Part shown: positions 1 to 18,596 of the stretch, piece by piece
Position numbering within the stretch: the stretch's first letter is position 1
Layout: each line of letters opens with the position of its first letter
Assembly (NCBI RefSeq): GCF_964204865.1
Contig: NC_135252.1
Location: 15,831,383-15,895,382, forward strand
Length of the DNA: 64,000 nt
Source of the DNA: Styela clava
Lineage: Eukaryota; Chordata; Ascidiacea; Stolidobranchia; Styelidae
Direction of reading: 5' to 3'
The notes under the pieces: generated by a model
The model's database searches: none
What the model saw: the letters and a program-made list of their open reading frames with translations, nothing else
What the model was told of the DNA's origin: nothing
Program-made: the position numbers and the translations under genes

Positions 1-1517
1 AATTACTAGAAGATCCATGCGACATATATACTTACGACAGACTTGAATTCCATTTTCCAAAATATCTTTACTTCTGATGTATCGCAAAACGTTTACAAAT
101 ATGTTTTACTGGTTGCTTGAAATTTATTAAATATTATTTTTATCTATAAATCAGTAAACCTGGGAGTGAAACCAAAAGTAATTAGTGTTATAGATTAGGC
201 CTTTGTGATAAAAAATGAAACGTTTAAAATGAAAAAAATATATATAGATAAAATTATTAATAATGAATGAGTCCATGAAATGCTCTACAAAGAAAATTTG
301 CTCAATACAATGTAACTCGTATTCACTCAGAAGTAAATCAGAGTCATCTTTGAGCAAAGTAACGGGCGGCTACCCGTACCAAGAAGTACTGAAACTACGT
401 GACAAACCAGCAGCAAATGCCAATCGACGCAAGGCATGAGGCAGTTTAAGTTAACGAGCCCGAAAAAAAGCAATGAGTAATTGAAGATAAACTTTGGGGT
501 ATAACCCGCGGAGAATATTTATATAAGTTGAAAGAACTTCTTCGGAAGCCAATGTTAAATTTATTGTTAAAGAAATCTACGGCAAAATTTTTCATTTTGA
601 GCTCGTTGTCGAAAATGTATATTCCGGTATAATTTCCCATCTCCGTTTGATCTCATTCATTCACTATCACATCAATGATATCGCGATAACACATTTTGCC
701 ACGCAAATTTGTAGCAATCTCTTCTGACGAGGAGTAACCTAGTTGGCACATGTCATTTTAAAGTCATCGAGGTTTACATTTTTCTTGATGTCATCGCGAA
801 AATGCGATATGACGTCCTAGCTATAGATGATCATCAATGCGTATACCAATTATTCTCACGGCTCTCAAGATGGTGCTTCGTACCAGAAGTGGTGGCGTAC
901 TGCGCAAAATCGGTATTAATGTTACCTTTTATATATGGGTATCAAGCTTCCAGCAAACATATCCAAATAATGGCAAAACAATTATCTATAATGAAATATG
1001 AATGAATATTGTCAAAAATATTTTAGAAAATAAATTAAACAACAGAAACAAAATAATCAGTTTCTTCGAAATTCAATGACTCACAAAACGCGTGATATAT
1101 CATTCAGGGTTGTAACTTGTGTCTGTACACTCGGCCAAATCCAGAATGACGTAGCACGCTTGGGTCAATGTATTCCATTTTCTACGATGCTGTCAAGTAC
1201 AGGCACGCTCCATTACCTTCGGAAATTGAATAAATGAATAATAACTAGCCATAATTGAAACATTGCGCACCACAACACGGTTTAGCACTAAAATATATCT
1301 AGTATACAGTTAAGTTAATTTAAGTTGTCGCTTTTAATAAGATTTTTACTTTAAAAACGACTGCTGCGGTCCCGATAGAATGAGGTATTTTTTGTAAATA
1401 TAAAATCTCATAATGTAATTGAATAACTTGGCCAGGCGTTCCGATCCGATATCGTTAATTTCTGCGGTGAGCATCAGTACCGATTATGTAAAATTACCAA
1501 TTACGATTGAATTTTCC
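1..1517. other. Intergenic, no gene seen
   Basis: AT-rich sequence with only short, low-complexity open frames on both strands. No splice-linked exons or recognisable protein similarity were seen. Whether it is the flank or an intron of a gene outside the window cannot be told. Confidence 0.5.
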
Positions 1518-1672
1518 GGTCCATGTTCATGCTTCCGAAAGCAAATAACTAACTAATCCCATAACCGACATGGAATGGTACCTGGACGAGAGACCGTGGT
1601 TCGCCATATGGTTAAGCCGTCTTATCGACGTTCCTCTTCCCTGGGATAAATATGTAAATCCTATCCTATCCT
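1518..1672 (+). repeat. SINE-A, 5'-truncated copy
   Basis: This is the 3' half of the tRNA-derived SINE seen complete at 56568-56901. It shares the stretch from 'tccatg..ttccgaaa' through the 'gtggttcgccatatgg' block to 'gggataaatatgtaaatcc'. It ends in a short tandem run of ATCCT-type pentamers, which looks like the natural 3' tail of the family. The tRNA-like head is absent, as expected for incomplete reverse transcription. Confidence 0.75.
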
Positions 1673-3925
1673 ATTTGAAAAGCGAAATATGTACAACTGT
1701 CATACAATAAAATATGCGGATTTCCAGAATGCTTTTTATTTGCTCAAATCTATCCTGATTTCCAGATTTTAATTGGGTTGTCAATTGGCGAGATGAATAT
1801 GGGAGATATTAGCTTTCCAATTTGATTGATCTAATACCGATATAATCAATAGATGAATACCGATGTATCGGCACAAAGGATTTGTTTTGATAAGCCCAAT
1901 AAGTACTGATAAATACAAATCTACAACTGACAGTTTCTAGATTATATTAAAAGCACAGTAATTTCAATAATACATGTAATACATATGAAAATACCCAACT
2001 ATTTGGGAAGTGCTATCTCCAGCCCTCTCCCATTTTGGTAGTCGGATACCACACGCATACCTCGCACACGTAGTGCACTTTATTCCCGTTCTCAATATGA
2101 TAATTTTCTTTCAAGTCACAACACATGTTACTAAGTTACAAACTAAACAAGAATTTGAAATCTCGTTGAAAGTATTTGGAATCCTAATTTTCTAAATCGA
2201 CTACATTTCTAGTAGTTGAACTGCAAAAGTATGAAGAAGTGGAGTACAGCCAAAATCTCCCTTTAATGTGAGATGAGGATTAAAGGTTAATCCAGTTATT
2301 CCAATACATCGTGATAGAGATTTTTTCGAAACACATTATTGATCTATTACATAAGTACAACAATCCCCTACTCTTATATATTATAAGCAAGCTATAATTT
2401 AGTTGAAATAAATGGATTTACCTTTGGATTAAAATTATCTGAAAAATACATTTTGATGACGGCGTGACCCATCAAGCGCATATAGTGCCATATGTCTCAT
2501 ATCACTTAATATTAAAATGTGTATATAATTGTTCTGCACGGAATACACCGATTAGTTCAAAATTCCAAATTCAGTCCATTGCCTAAGATTGGCCAGACAA
2601 ATTGCAATTGTGTTTGTAAACAGACAACATATTGCAAATACATTCAGAGGATCCCCAGAGATTCATCAATAAATCTTCGATACTTTACCAATTCGCTGTA
2701 AAATCCTTCTGTAAAACCTAGGGTTACAATACCGTAACGTGCACCAATGCGTGAATCTGTACTGAAAAAAATTCACTTCACACGATATAGTTATAGATAG
2801 TGTTTCCAAACACTTGAAAGTATCGAAGAAAAACGTATTTATTGGCAAAATTAATAACCTCCTTAGAGAACACATTAGCTTCGAATTGGTGAAAACGGAT
2901 GCGAAGTGGGCGGGGGGGGACGGGGGGAGGAATTCAACTGGTCTCCGAATTTGACTGTAAGTTCGTTTATGATTTAGTATATGATTTATAAAACTGTTTT
3001 TTAACGAAAAAAAATCAAATTTGTAGCATGCAATGTTATAATACCTAAAAATTTCTGACAGAAGATTGGGCGAAGGTTACACCTAAAAATAGAAATTACA
3101 CCGAAAATTTTTAATCTAAAACGCTGTTGTCGCACTGGATTGGTTATTGAATGCACCTCTGGCGATTTCATTTGTCCCATCTATTAAATGAATAATCTAC
3201 TATTTCTAAAATAACGCCAAAGATCTGAAAAAGAGCGAACCCAAAATTTAATTGAATTTTTTTTTTCGCAAACTGATCAGACTCATAACTTTCGATGCCA
3301 TATATCCATAAATAATTATGAAGATGGAAGTATTGATTTTACTGTCACTGGTAATACGCCATACATTAACAGTCAGTGCGATAATGTACGTTTCCCGCTA
3401 CTCGATTATTACTTCCAAGAAAGTGATTGAAAATCTTCGTTAAAAATTGTATTTGATTTATTTATCGGTTTTTAAAAAGCTAATGTCTGTCGAAACAAGA
3501 ATTCTTTTTAACAGCATGTTTTTGTATCTGTCATTTTTTTCTATTTATTATCCCTAACATTACTGCGAAAAAGGATTTCCTCGATTACAACTCTTATGTT
3601 GTCTGCTATATGGATGATCTATATAAAATCTATATAATTATTGAAAATCTCAAATATTATTGACATGACACCAACTGATATTGATACTAAGGAATACCAT
3701 TTCAGAAAATTCAAGCAATCACCTCACCGCCAGTTCACTAGTCACGAAATAAAATGAGGATACTTTGTGAACAAATTGACTTTATTCACAATTGAATTTA
3801 AAAGTATATACAAACTTTCTCTGTAATTGACACTAAGGTCACTTTTGGCCGTTCTGATTTTTATAAGTTCATCCGAAGTGCTACATTTTGGAAAAATTTA
3901 CCACAGATTTCAAGATGTTCACGTA
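1673..3925. other. Intergenic, no gene seen
   Basis: AT-rich spacer. A short frame starting at 3324 (39 codons, hydrophobic N-terminus followed by a possible splice donor) could be a signal-peptide exon, but no partner exon was found. A G-rich patch sits near 2908-2930. Nothing else is supportable. Confidence 0.45.
2908..2930 (+). other. G-rich run, possible G-quadruplex
   Basis: About 20 guanines in 23 bases, broken only by single C or A/C positions, within otherwise AT-rich DNA. Four G3 tracts with one- or two-base loops can be drawn. The function is unknown. Confidence 0.35.
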
Positions 3926-4113
3926 AGGTTCCATTACATTTGAACCCACGACAATTGCACCTGCATACTATTGCACTTGTGGAATTTTTTTTGTTTTACG
4001 GATATTTGAACCCATACTAACCCTAACCCATGGGTTTTACCACCCGCACATAGATTGAACCCGTGGATATACACATGGGTTCAAATGTAAGTGGGTTCGA
4101 ATGTACGGGCACC
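3926..4113. mobile_element. Small TIR element with 9-bp target duplication
   Basis: A 188-bp non-coding element flanked by the direct repeat GTTCACGTA (3917-3925 and 4114-4122). Its ends are imperfect inverted repeats of about 23 bp sharing ACATTTGAACCCAC / ACATTCGAACCCAC. Variants of the GAACCCAC motif recur inside in both orientations. A 9-bp duplication is usual for Mutator-like elements. With only 188 bp and no coding, this is a MITE. The superfamily is inferred from duplication length alone; an 8-bp reading would point to hAT. Confidence 0.7.
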
Positions 4114-5026
4114 GTTCACGTAGTCAAAATACAAGAACGTAATTTCATTATGAAGTATAACCAATAGCCTACAGTTAACCCCAAAACAGAAATAAGTACC
4201 AAGTAGTCTACTCCATTTATTTGAATTCCACGTCGACACATAGGCGCTCTTATAGTCAAATCAAAACATTATGTTTACTCTCAAATTAACACACTTGACT
4301 AGGCACAGTTAGTGTGTAGTCATCAGCGTTAATTTGTGCAAATGATACCCAAACGTTACTTGAAAATTTCCTAAAATAAGCCTGTACGAATTCCCCATAC
4401 AATTATGCATAACTCTTATGGACTGTCATTTTGAAAACCCCTTAATATGGGCGGTTAGTAATTTTGCGAAGTGTAACATGAAATCCCTCATTAGCAGCCA
4501 TTCGTTCGCAAATTCGAATCCCGTGGGATATGATTATGTGTAAAAATCTTCTGGAATTTTCAGTATACATTGTATTCTGTGTATATATTTGGAAACTACA
4601 ATAAAGCATCTATTCGGAACCGAACATTTCTTGCCATTGTTGTAAACTGCTTCTCTGAGGAAGTCTGACTTTGGTCGGACGGAACGTTACAGAAATACGT
4701 TTGTGTTGTGACTCTTTAATTGAATAAAAACCACTTCCCATTTGTGGCATCATAAGGTCATCGTCAAATATGACGATAGGAATGGCCAAACCCAATTCGA
4801 ATGCAACTCGGCACCGGTATACTTGTTTAAGACAATTTAATGCACTATAAATGTAATTTGGCAAACATCATAGAATACCAACGTGTTCGGCTAACATTCT
4901 CCTTCAAAACGCGACTTTCATAATCTTCCTACCTAAAATATTAATGAAAATAATATGTATGTTTCAATAGTTGTGCGAAATTCCCATAAGGCGTCGTGCT
5001 AGATTAGTGGTTGCAAACCGCCGATC
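4114..5026. other. Intergenic, no gene seen
   Basis: No recognisable gene. An 84-codon frame on the minus strand (4610-4864) has no similarity I know, no flanking splice pattern and ordinary composition, so it is not called. Confidence 0.45.
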
Positions 5027-5250
5027 CGCGGGAAATTTCGTTTTGTTGATTTCTTACCGTCTCAATCGCTTTACCGAAGCCGAAAGGACGAAGTTACGTC
5101 GGTTTATTGCGAAATTTCTCTTCCGCCGCCATATTCGTGTTTGAAAAGTGCGGTAATAATGGCCCAGCGACGTCTTGATGCCGAGTTATCACATTTTTTT
5201 CCTTTTCGGTTCCGATTCATCGCGAAAGCGCTCCGTCAAATCTGGCAAGA
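5027..5250. repeat. Dispersed repeat related to interior of the 35742-37081 hAT element
   Basis: The block starting 'ccgtctcaatcgctttacc' (5058 on) closely matches 36534-36605 inside the hAT-like element in the P450 gene. A second shared word, 'atcgcgaaagcgct', lies at about 5219 here and 36979 there. The shared block reads as a basic peptide with core LNRFT-AERTKLR in both copies. It looks like a relic of the same transposon family whose terminal repeats are lost or not visible here. Confidence 0.65.
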
Positions 5251-5847
5251 TTCAGAAACCTGGAACTCAGCATGCGTGCTGTTTCCGCTCTGCATGCTTT
5301 TCTTGATTGATATTACCATCCAAATAAAAGGTTATGAATATTTTTTTGTTTGAACCAGAAAACTGTCAAGAACAGTATAATATTCCAGGGCTTCACCATG
5401 ACACCCAGCGAGATATGAACTTGTTGCGACCCTGCTGGTGGTCACGAGACGCGTCACAAGAGCGGGGGCAACTGAGATATTTTCCGGGTGATGCACAGCG
5501 GGATTTTGAGCCGGGTGCCAAGTTAGCAACAACTTTATCATTGTAATACAAATTAATTTTGTTTGGGGCGTCGATCAACCTCAGAAGGATTGATATGATG
5601 AACCCGATAAAACCTCTATACAGTCCAGATTTATAAAAGAATCATTGTCACAATTCATTCTTGAGCTCTCTTGATAACGAATACCAATCGCTGAGTAATC
5701 AAGCAATCAGACAGTTCATCAGAATTTTCACCAGTTACTTCTAGCTTTAATTAAAACGAAGCAAATAAATTGACTGCGAGCCGATGCAGAGCTACGTGTT
5801 GCAAACCCTTTTTTTAATGCCTCTTTGCCAATCCTGTATTGGATGAG
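5251..5847. other. Intergenic, no gene seen
   Basis: Overlapping open frames on both strands at about 5332-5578 shadow each other across the same stretch. None shows family similarity, so none is annotated. Confidence 0.4.
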
Positions 5848-6184
5848 ATAGGATTTACATATTTAACCCGGGGGAGAGGAATGCCGATAAGACGGCTCAA
5901 CCATATGGCGAACCACGGCCTCTCGTCCGGTTATCATTCCATGTCGGGTTACTCGGGTATGGGTTTATTCAGTTATTTGTTTTCGTTAGCATGGACTTGA
6001 TGGTGAGAAGGCCATAACCGATCAGCGGTCACGTGGACCACCCTACGGCGGCGAGGAGCCCAGCAATCCTCTCGAGATAATTATCCCCGCATGGGATTCG
6101 AACCTGCGAACCCGTGCAGAGTAATCAGAGATGCGGTGGTGAGCGTATTCCGAACGCTTAGCACGATGAGCCACACCGCCGCGA
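5848..6184 (-). mobile_element. SINE-A, near full-length tRNA-derived SINE
   Basis: On the minus strand it starts with a tRNA-like head: an A-box-like TGGCTCATCG around 6165, then a B box GGTTCGAATCC around 6092-6102. The anticodon-like middle resembles a serine/leucine-type long-variable-arm tRNA only loosely. A tRNA-unrelated body follows, ending in 'taaatatgtaaatcctatc'. It aligns along its whole length with the plus-strand copy at 56568-56901. The tRNA head is a SINE promoter, not a functional tRNA gene, because there is no matching acceptor stem. Confidence 0.85.
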
Positions 6185-6379
6185 AACAGTAGTGACAAGC
6201 AGTGGAAACGAAATAAAATAGTAGCAAAATTCTCACTGGAGTTAATTGTGTTTGTACATGATCTGGCATGTACATGTTTTTTATGTGAGATGTGTGCCTT
6301 TTTACGCATAATGGGTTGTTATTGTTTTATGTTTCACCCATTTCCATTTTTAGCCGGCACATTATTTGGTAGTTATTTC

Positions 6380-6635
6380 GGTGCTCCCGAAGTATGCGAA
6401 CCAAGATGGCGGACATCGGAACGTAACATGGGTAACAGGTTAGGGTTAGGCAATAGGGTTAGGCAATAATTTTTTTCCAATTTTCCTTATTTTAGTCCTA
6501 TTATCAGTTCGAAGACTAGCCAAAAGCCTCCCGTAGTATTTATACCTAACGGCTAACATTATGGCCTAACCCTAACCTAGTACACATATTACATTCCGAT
6601 GTCCGCCATCTTGGTTCGCATACTTCGGGAGCCCC
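6380..6635. mobile_element. GGTGCTCC-family foldback MITE, 8-bp TSD
   Basis: A 256-bp element flanked by perfect direct repeats GTTATTTC (6372-6379, 6636-6643). Its termini are inverted repeats of about 40 bp (GGTGCTCCCGAAGTATGCG on the left, its near-perfect complement on the right). The interior carries several TTAGGGTTAGG-like words. It has no coding capacity. The 8-bp duplication fits a hAT-type non-autonomous element. The same termini recur in at least seven other places in this window. Confidence 0.85.
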
Positions 6636-7048
6636 GTTATTTCTCATGTGAAATGTTTTTAGGTGTATCTTTTTTTCTAAAAACATGGCGATTGTCCGAC
6701 ATCACGCAAATATATATAATATGTTATTATTTTCTGTTCCACTTATTTCAATTTTTGCCGGTACGCGAGTACATTTTATTTAATTTTCCCGGTCAGCCAG
6801 GGTAGAAAGGATGGGAACCACTGTGCTAGAGGGCCGAGAACAATTGGCACAAGATGGCGTTCATTGCCTCGCTTATACATACGCTTTGGCGCCGGCGGGC
6901 TCATCTCCACGTGAAAAAGCATCGTGATTCGTGACGCAACAGTCACGGTCGGTCCCATCATTGCGTAAGAAATGTTTCCCTAAGGAGCAGAAAACTAGCG
7001 CTTGTAGGCGACTTAAAAATATTTTTAAAATTAGTTGGGATCATCGTA

Positions 7049-7106
7049 TAGTGTTTTGAACATTTTTCCGATTTTCATAGTGTTTTGAACATTTTTCCGA
7101 TTTTCA
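7049..7106. repeat. 29-bp tandem duplication
   Basis: Two adjacent, identical copies of a 29-bp unit beginning 'tagtgttttgaac' and ending 'ccgattttca'. The absence of divergence suggests a recent duplication. Confidence 0.85.
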
Positions 7107-7934
7107 TGGTATTAACGTTTAATTACTATTTGTATGCCCACCTATCAAGCATTGACACAACAGTCATACAAGAAGCGACCGCATACCTTCGACCAACAAA
7201 ACAAATATCAACTAGCCAAAATATATTTTGAAAGTCTACCAAATCTCCTCCTGTCAGCTTTCGTATCAGATGTTGAATGCATTCAGAAAACGAGAAATAA
7301 TGTAAAAGCATTAGGCCAAAAAAAAATGTAAAAGTCCGTAGAGTAGAACAATTGTACACCAAGTATTGCGCATACCGGTATATCATTTTCCATCTTTCTG
7401 TATATAACAGTTAAGCATGGTGGATAAACAGTCAGTCCTCTCGCAAATGTAAATAAAGGAGAATATTTCACAGAATCAAAACCAGAGCTATGGTGCTTCT
7501 GTTGATGCGTCTCAATCCCAACTGTATCATCAATCAAACTTACCAATATGAATTCGGAGTCAAATTGAACAAATAGGTCAAAGATCCTCTCAGATAAAAT
7601 TATGAGCAAGCTATTCCTAGTAGGAACAAAATATTAGATTCATATTGAAAAGAGCACCTCGTATTTTGAGTTAGATGAATAGAAAATTAAAGCATAAAAA
7701 GGTAACAACACAAATATAAAGCTAAGGTTATTTCAAATTCATTATGGAGACCATCTTGTATTTCATATTTATATACAGACACATGGCTGACATTTCTTTA
7801 AGGTATTGAAGGATGTGAAAGATTGATATTTCATCATAGATGGTTATTTCAGATTACACATCTCTTACAGATTGAATACCACTGCCCTAACAAGGGCAAT
7901 AAACTCTGTTTATCTAAATTTAGTTGAATATTGA

Positions 7935-7940
7935 TTTATT
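7935..7940 (-). terminator. Candidate CDK8 poly(A) signal
   Basis: AATAAA on the minus strand about 340 bases past the CDK8 stop codon. It is placed by motif only, with no transcript evidence. Confidence 0.3.
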
Positions 7941-8281
7941 AGTCGAGTATCTTAACTATGAGCCAAGTAATCAGTAATGAAGGAGAATATAATCATATGA
8001 TCTACAATATTGAGCAGATAACAGCCATGGTTTAACAAGGATTCATCAACTGTTTTAACAATATAAGAGCTAACCACCACGACACAAAAGTACAAATATG
8101 TTTGGCAACTGCATTAGTGAAACAAAATGGAATCATATCATGTAAAATAGTGAGATAAATCACATCACCACCCCCTGCGAAAAAAGATCTCGAAGTATTG
8201 TTAAATATCGCAATACTCAATTTTTCCATGGTTCGTGTTAGTATATTTTTGAGGTTTTTGGTGCTTTTTTTCAATTTTCTG

Positions 8282-15010
<6,729 letters not shown>

Positions 15011-15394
15011 AACAAAACTATTAAACAGATCTACTGTCTGACTGTTGTAATGCAGTACCGTACAGCAAGCTGGGCTTATTAAAGTTTACAAAGTTCTGCC
15101 TACTATGGTCCAATTACGGAATTATTCATCAAAATTATCTTCTGTTAAAAATATGCGACACAGAAACAAGTCACAGAAGCCAGATTCCCGCGACACCGAG
15201 ATATTTCAGTTGGCTTGGCTGATTTTCTAATTCCTACATACTTCCAATATCATGTCGGTGTGACGTCACGTCTTCTACCGCACACGATAATGCTTCAGCG
15301 TACCAATGAGCATATATACATACATATACGGTACGAAATGAAGCATTATGATTTTGCCTTGTAATTAAATTAGATACGTGTATCTCTCTAAGGT

Positions 15395-15430
15395 AGGTTG
15401 GCGTATCGTGCTAAGCGTTGGGAACAAGCT
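15395..15430 (+). repeat. Possible SINE-A head fragment
   Basis: About 35 bases (with 'tcgtgctaagcgtt') match the tRNA-like head of SINE-A, then similarity stops. It is short enough to be doubtful. Confidence 0.35.
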
Positions 15431-16537
15431 TTTCATCTTTACATGATATGTTTACCAATTGATTTAACTTGGGCTACATTGTATGGAAGGACGTCCCTGT
15501 CCCACTTAGATACTTGTCGATCACGTTTCCATCTGCGTCAGCCCGGGCATTTGAAAAAATTAACTGAACAACTATTCCCATGACATATTTGGACTGGTAA
15601 TCGCAAAGTGAAACTAGACTGGCAGTGTGATTAAAAGGGAAAACAGACATCTCTTTTCTGGGATTTAGATAGTCAAATCTTTATCATAAGAGTAACTGGA
15701 ATCATGTAACCTTGAGTCTACAAAAATTAGCCCTCATAAGCATATATGCACCCGTGCAATCTTCATCTTGAATATATCCCACTTTAAGACATATTTCGGT
15801 CTCAACTATTTTGTTTCAAATGTTTAATCGTAAATGTTTAATTCATGACGAAGATGAAATATCTGGTTAGATTGAGATATTTATTTTCGTCGTGCAACAA
15901 ACATCAATGGGTTTCAATGTTTCAACTGCAATGGACAAGGTGTCGCGAAAAGACTATCAAAGTCATCGGTCAACGACACCATTTTCCAGCAGCAGATGAC
16001 GTCAAATATTTACGAAAGTATATTGACATAAATAAATACAACACAATTTGGGAACCAAAATTCAAGAGAAACGATTGATTCTATGAGAGAAAACAAAAAA
16101 GATTGACGAAATATGTCAATTTTGAGCTCTATCGCCAATAGATACTATAGCATGGACTTGGACCGGTTATATGAACTACGAAACAATTCTTTCGCACATC
16201 ATTATCTCCCACAGCATTCGATTTCGAACATAAAAACCCACATAGCCATGACGAGTGTATTCATAACCTCACGCAAATCGGCAAGCTTGAAGTTGTTCAC
16301 GGCCGAATAAATTGGCTTTTTCCCTGTTCTACGCCTCCCCTCGAATTCACTCGGGGCTAGTTGGGAGTGGGAGTGGTGATTCCTCTAAGGCTCATGGCCC
16401 TTCAAGTTGTGTAAAGGGAGTGATCCCCCCCCCCCTAATTTTGAGGTGCGATTCAACACTGTAATTCCTAACTCAAGTTCCTAACTCCTGTATTCAAACA
16501 TAACGACTATGACATATTCATCAGTGTAGATGAGGGG
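15431..16537. other. Intergenic, no gene seen
   Basis: Spacer between the CDK8 start and the hAT relic. Short frames near 15845-16310 have no recognisable similarity or exon pattern. Confidence 0.4.
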
Positions 16538-17000
16538 TTCCAACCCGCAGTGTGCGGGCCAATTACGGCTCGCGTAACGATTTAAAATGGCCCGTCGAAC
16601 TTGAGTGAAATAGTTTTAACACTTCACGTGATACCTTTTGAGTTTTAGATATCGTCTATCGTTACATCATTATCACAGTTTAAGCACGTTTATTTCGTAA
16701 CAATTGAATTATACCGATATCTTATGTATAAGTATGGGTATTGGGATTACCCACTGCAGTATTTTAGATATCAGCCGTATATTAAGAAAGTTTAAAGATG
16801 TCACAAAACGAAAACTAGGCACTGAAAACAGACGTTTTTCATGTGGATGCCAGCGTTTTCATTTCCTTATTGAAAAGAATCAAACTTCAGCGATTTGTCT
16901 TCCTTGCCAACAAAATATTTCAGTTCTGAAGGAATACAACATTATGCGCCATTATGATCAGTTGACGCGCGTATTTCAAAATTTAATTCATTGTGCCTAA
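16538..17000 (+). pseudogene. hAT transposase N-terminal relic (GTF2IRD2/Charlie8 type)
   Basis: A frame whose codons from 16800 read KRKLGTENRRF, then AICLPC, then VLKEYNIMRHYDQ. This is the BED-type zinc-finger start of hAT transposases related to the domesticated GTF2IRD2 and ZBED-like proteins (C-x2-C followed by K-x-YN-x-RHY). The frame stops at 17000, before any RNase H-like catalytic domain. A hAT-like terminus (GGGGTTCCAACCCGCAG) lies about 260 bp upstream at 16537. The family call rests on remembered similarity. This is a dead fragment of an autonomous element, and a possible past transposase source for the hAT-type MITEs in the window. Confidence 0.65.
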
Positions 17001-17261
17001 GCGCCCCGAACCCAAGCCGTATCGTCGCGCACTTTTCCTTGCTCCCTTTTTCGGGCCTTACAATTTTATTCCGTGGGTATTTTGGCTCGCTGTCAATCAA
17101 CTTGGGGGACCCCCTCGTGTACATCATTTCTTAAATACATACCAATTTTTCAAGAATACAAATAGTTTTATCGCTAATAGCAAATAATTTACCACCCCCC
17201 TGTTTTCGAAATAACCCCCCCCCCCCCCTAAAATGAAAAGCTGGGGAACATACTGTGTGAA

Positions 17262-17379
17262 GGGACTATTCACTTGGCTAACACAGTCAGTCCCCGAACT
17301 CATAATAGAACTATAATGTGAAAAATCTGAACAAAATTTGGTCATAACCCTAACCTGGTACACATACTACAGGAGTATC
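17262..17379. mobile_element. GGTGCTCC-family MITE relic
   Basis: Carries the family's internal words ('cacttggctaacacag', 'cagtccccgaactcataata', 'aaccctaacctggtacacatac') and a right end CTACAGGAGTATCC. The left end is lost, next to a poly-C tract at about 17213-17229, and no target duplication is visible. Confidence 0.65.
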
Positions 17380-18596
17380 CTTTTCTGTTGCTTGGTATTT
17401 TGCTTTATTTTTATATGAAGGCTTATCGTAAGAAAAAAATTTGGTGGCATCCCGCGATTTTTTCGGTTCAAATAATGACAATTTCGTAAAAATTGAAAAT
17501 TTTGGTAAGATAATTGAATTTTTTCCTTACGGGGTCGCGGCCCATAGCTTGATGGGCCACGGCCCATGTGGCCAAATCAGATGGGCCGTGGCCCCGGACC
17601 AGGGCCGTAGAAGAGTCACCAGTAGCTAGGCAGTTCCGGATTTCTTGTTGAGGGTCGCGAACTTTCACGGCAAATATCCCATATGCACAATGACCAGTCG
17701 TCGATGTGGAAACAGAAGTGTGAATGAGCAAGGTGTGCGAAAACCTGGCAGCGCATCAAAATCCTCTATTTTTGGAAATGCAATGTATGACTGAAGAATG
17801 ACAAACGTATTCTCAACAAGTATGTATCCACAAATCTTGTCTCACCACACATAGAATGACACTTTAATCTTCACTCCCCACATTTCCAGTACTAAATGGA
17901 AAAATGCCAGCATGCAACTTTACAATACTGTTCCAAACAACCTATCCCCATATAACTAAGATGTTTTTTTTTTATTTTCAACTTCACTAAAAACACAACT
18001 GTTAATAAAATGCGAACTCATAAGGTCATGTACAATCTAAAGTTAACGATATTACTGAAACAGTATTATGGAGTTGGGCAGTAAAGTTTAATAGGTGAAA
18101 CAAACCAAAAGAAAAACAATTTTAACAAGAGTATGTGGGGACAGGGATTCGTTTTCTACCTAACAAATATAATATACATTCTGGGGGTGAAAGTTCAAGC
18201 CACCTGTCAAGAATGAATAAAACTTGAGAAACTAGTTATTTTCAACAAATAACTTTTAAAAAAAATAAAAAATATTTCAGTTTAAAAATCGATATATCCA
18301 GCAATCGACATCCAGTGAGGAAAAAATTAATTGTCAAATTAACAAACTAAATTGCGCAAATTTTTCTATTTTACATGGCTCAATGCTAAACATATTCAAT
18401 TATTGAAACGGTAAAAAATAATACAGAATTCGTTCGAAATCACAAATAATTCGAGTTCCAACACCCCTGACAAGTGATCCAGTATATCACCTGTGTAAGC
18501 ACCTAATTTAATTACAAATGAACCAGAATAGTTTACAGAAATTGCACCATTCTCAATGCTAAATACATGCTCAAAACAATGTTGACTTTGTACGTA
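17380..18596. other. Spacer and probable IPO7 3' UTR
   Basis: Non-coding AT-rich sequence. A GC-rich patch at 17536-17620 repeats GGCCC/GGGCC words. A minus-strand AATAAA at 17971 could end the IPO7 mRNA. Confidence 0.4.
17971..17976 (-). terminator. Candidate IPO7 poly(A) signal
   Basis: AATAAA on the minus strand about 620 bases past the importin stop, downstream of an A-rich run. Motif only. Confidence 0.3.

Larger units (their letters stand above)
6644..8281. other. Spacer and probable CDK8 3' UTR
   Basis: Non-coding stretch downstream of the CDK8 stop. It contains a two-copy 29-bp tandem duplication at 7049-7106. The only candidate polyadenylation signals lie on the minus strand, for example at 7935. 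No further gene was recognised. Confidence 0.4.

Noticed and set aside
4610-4864. 84-codon minus-strand frame as a gene
   Set aside because: No family similarity, no splice context and no neighbouring coding signal; length is within chance expectation.
6430-6590. Interstitial telomere repeats (TTAGGG/CCCTAA words)
   Set aside because: Only one or two irregular units occur, and always at the same place inside GGTGCTCC-family MITEs, so they are part of that repeat rather than telomeric DNA.
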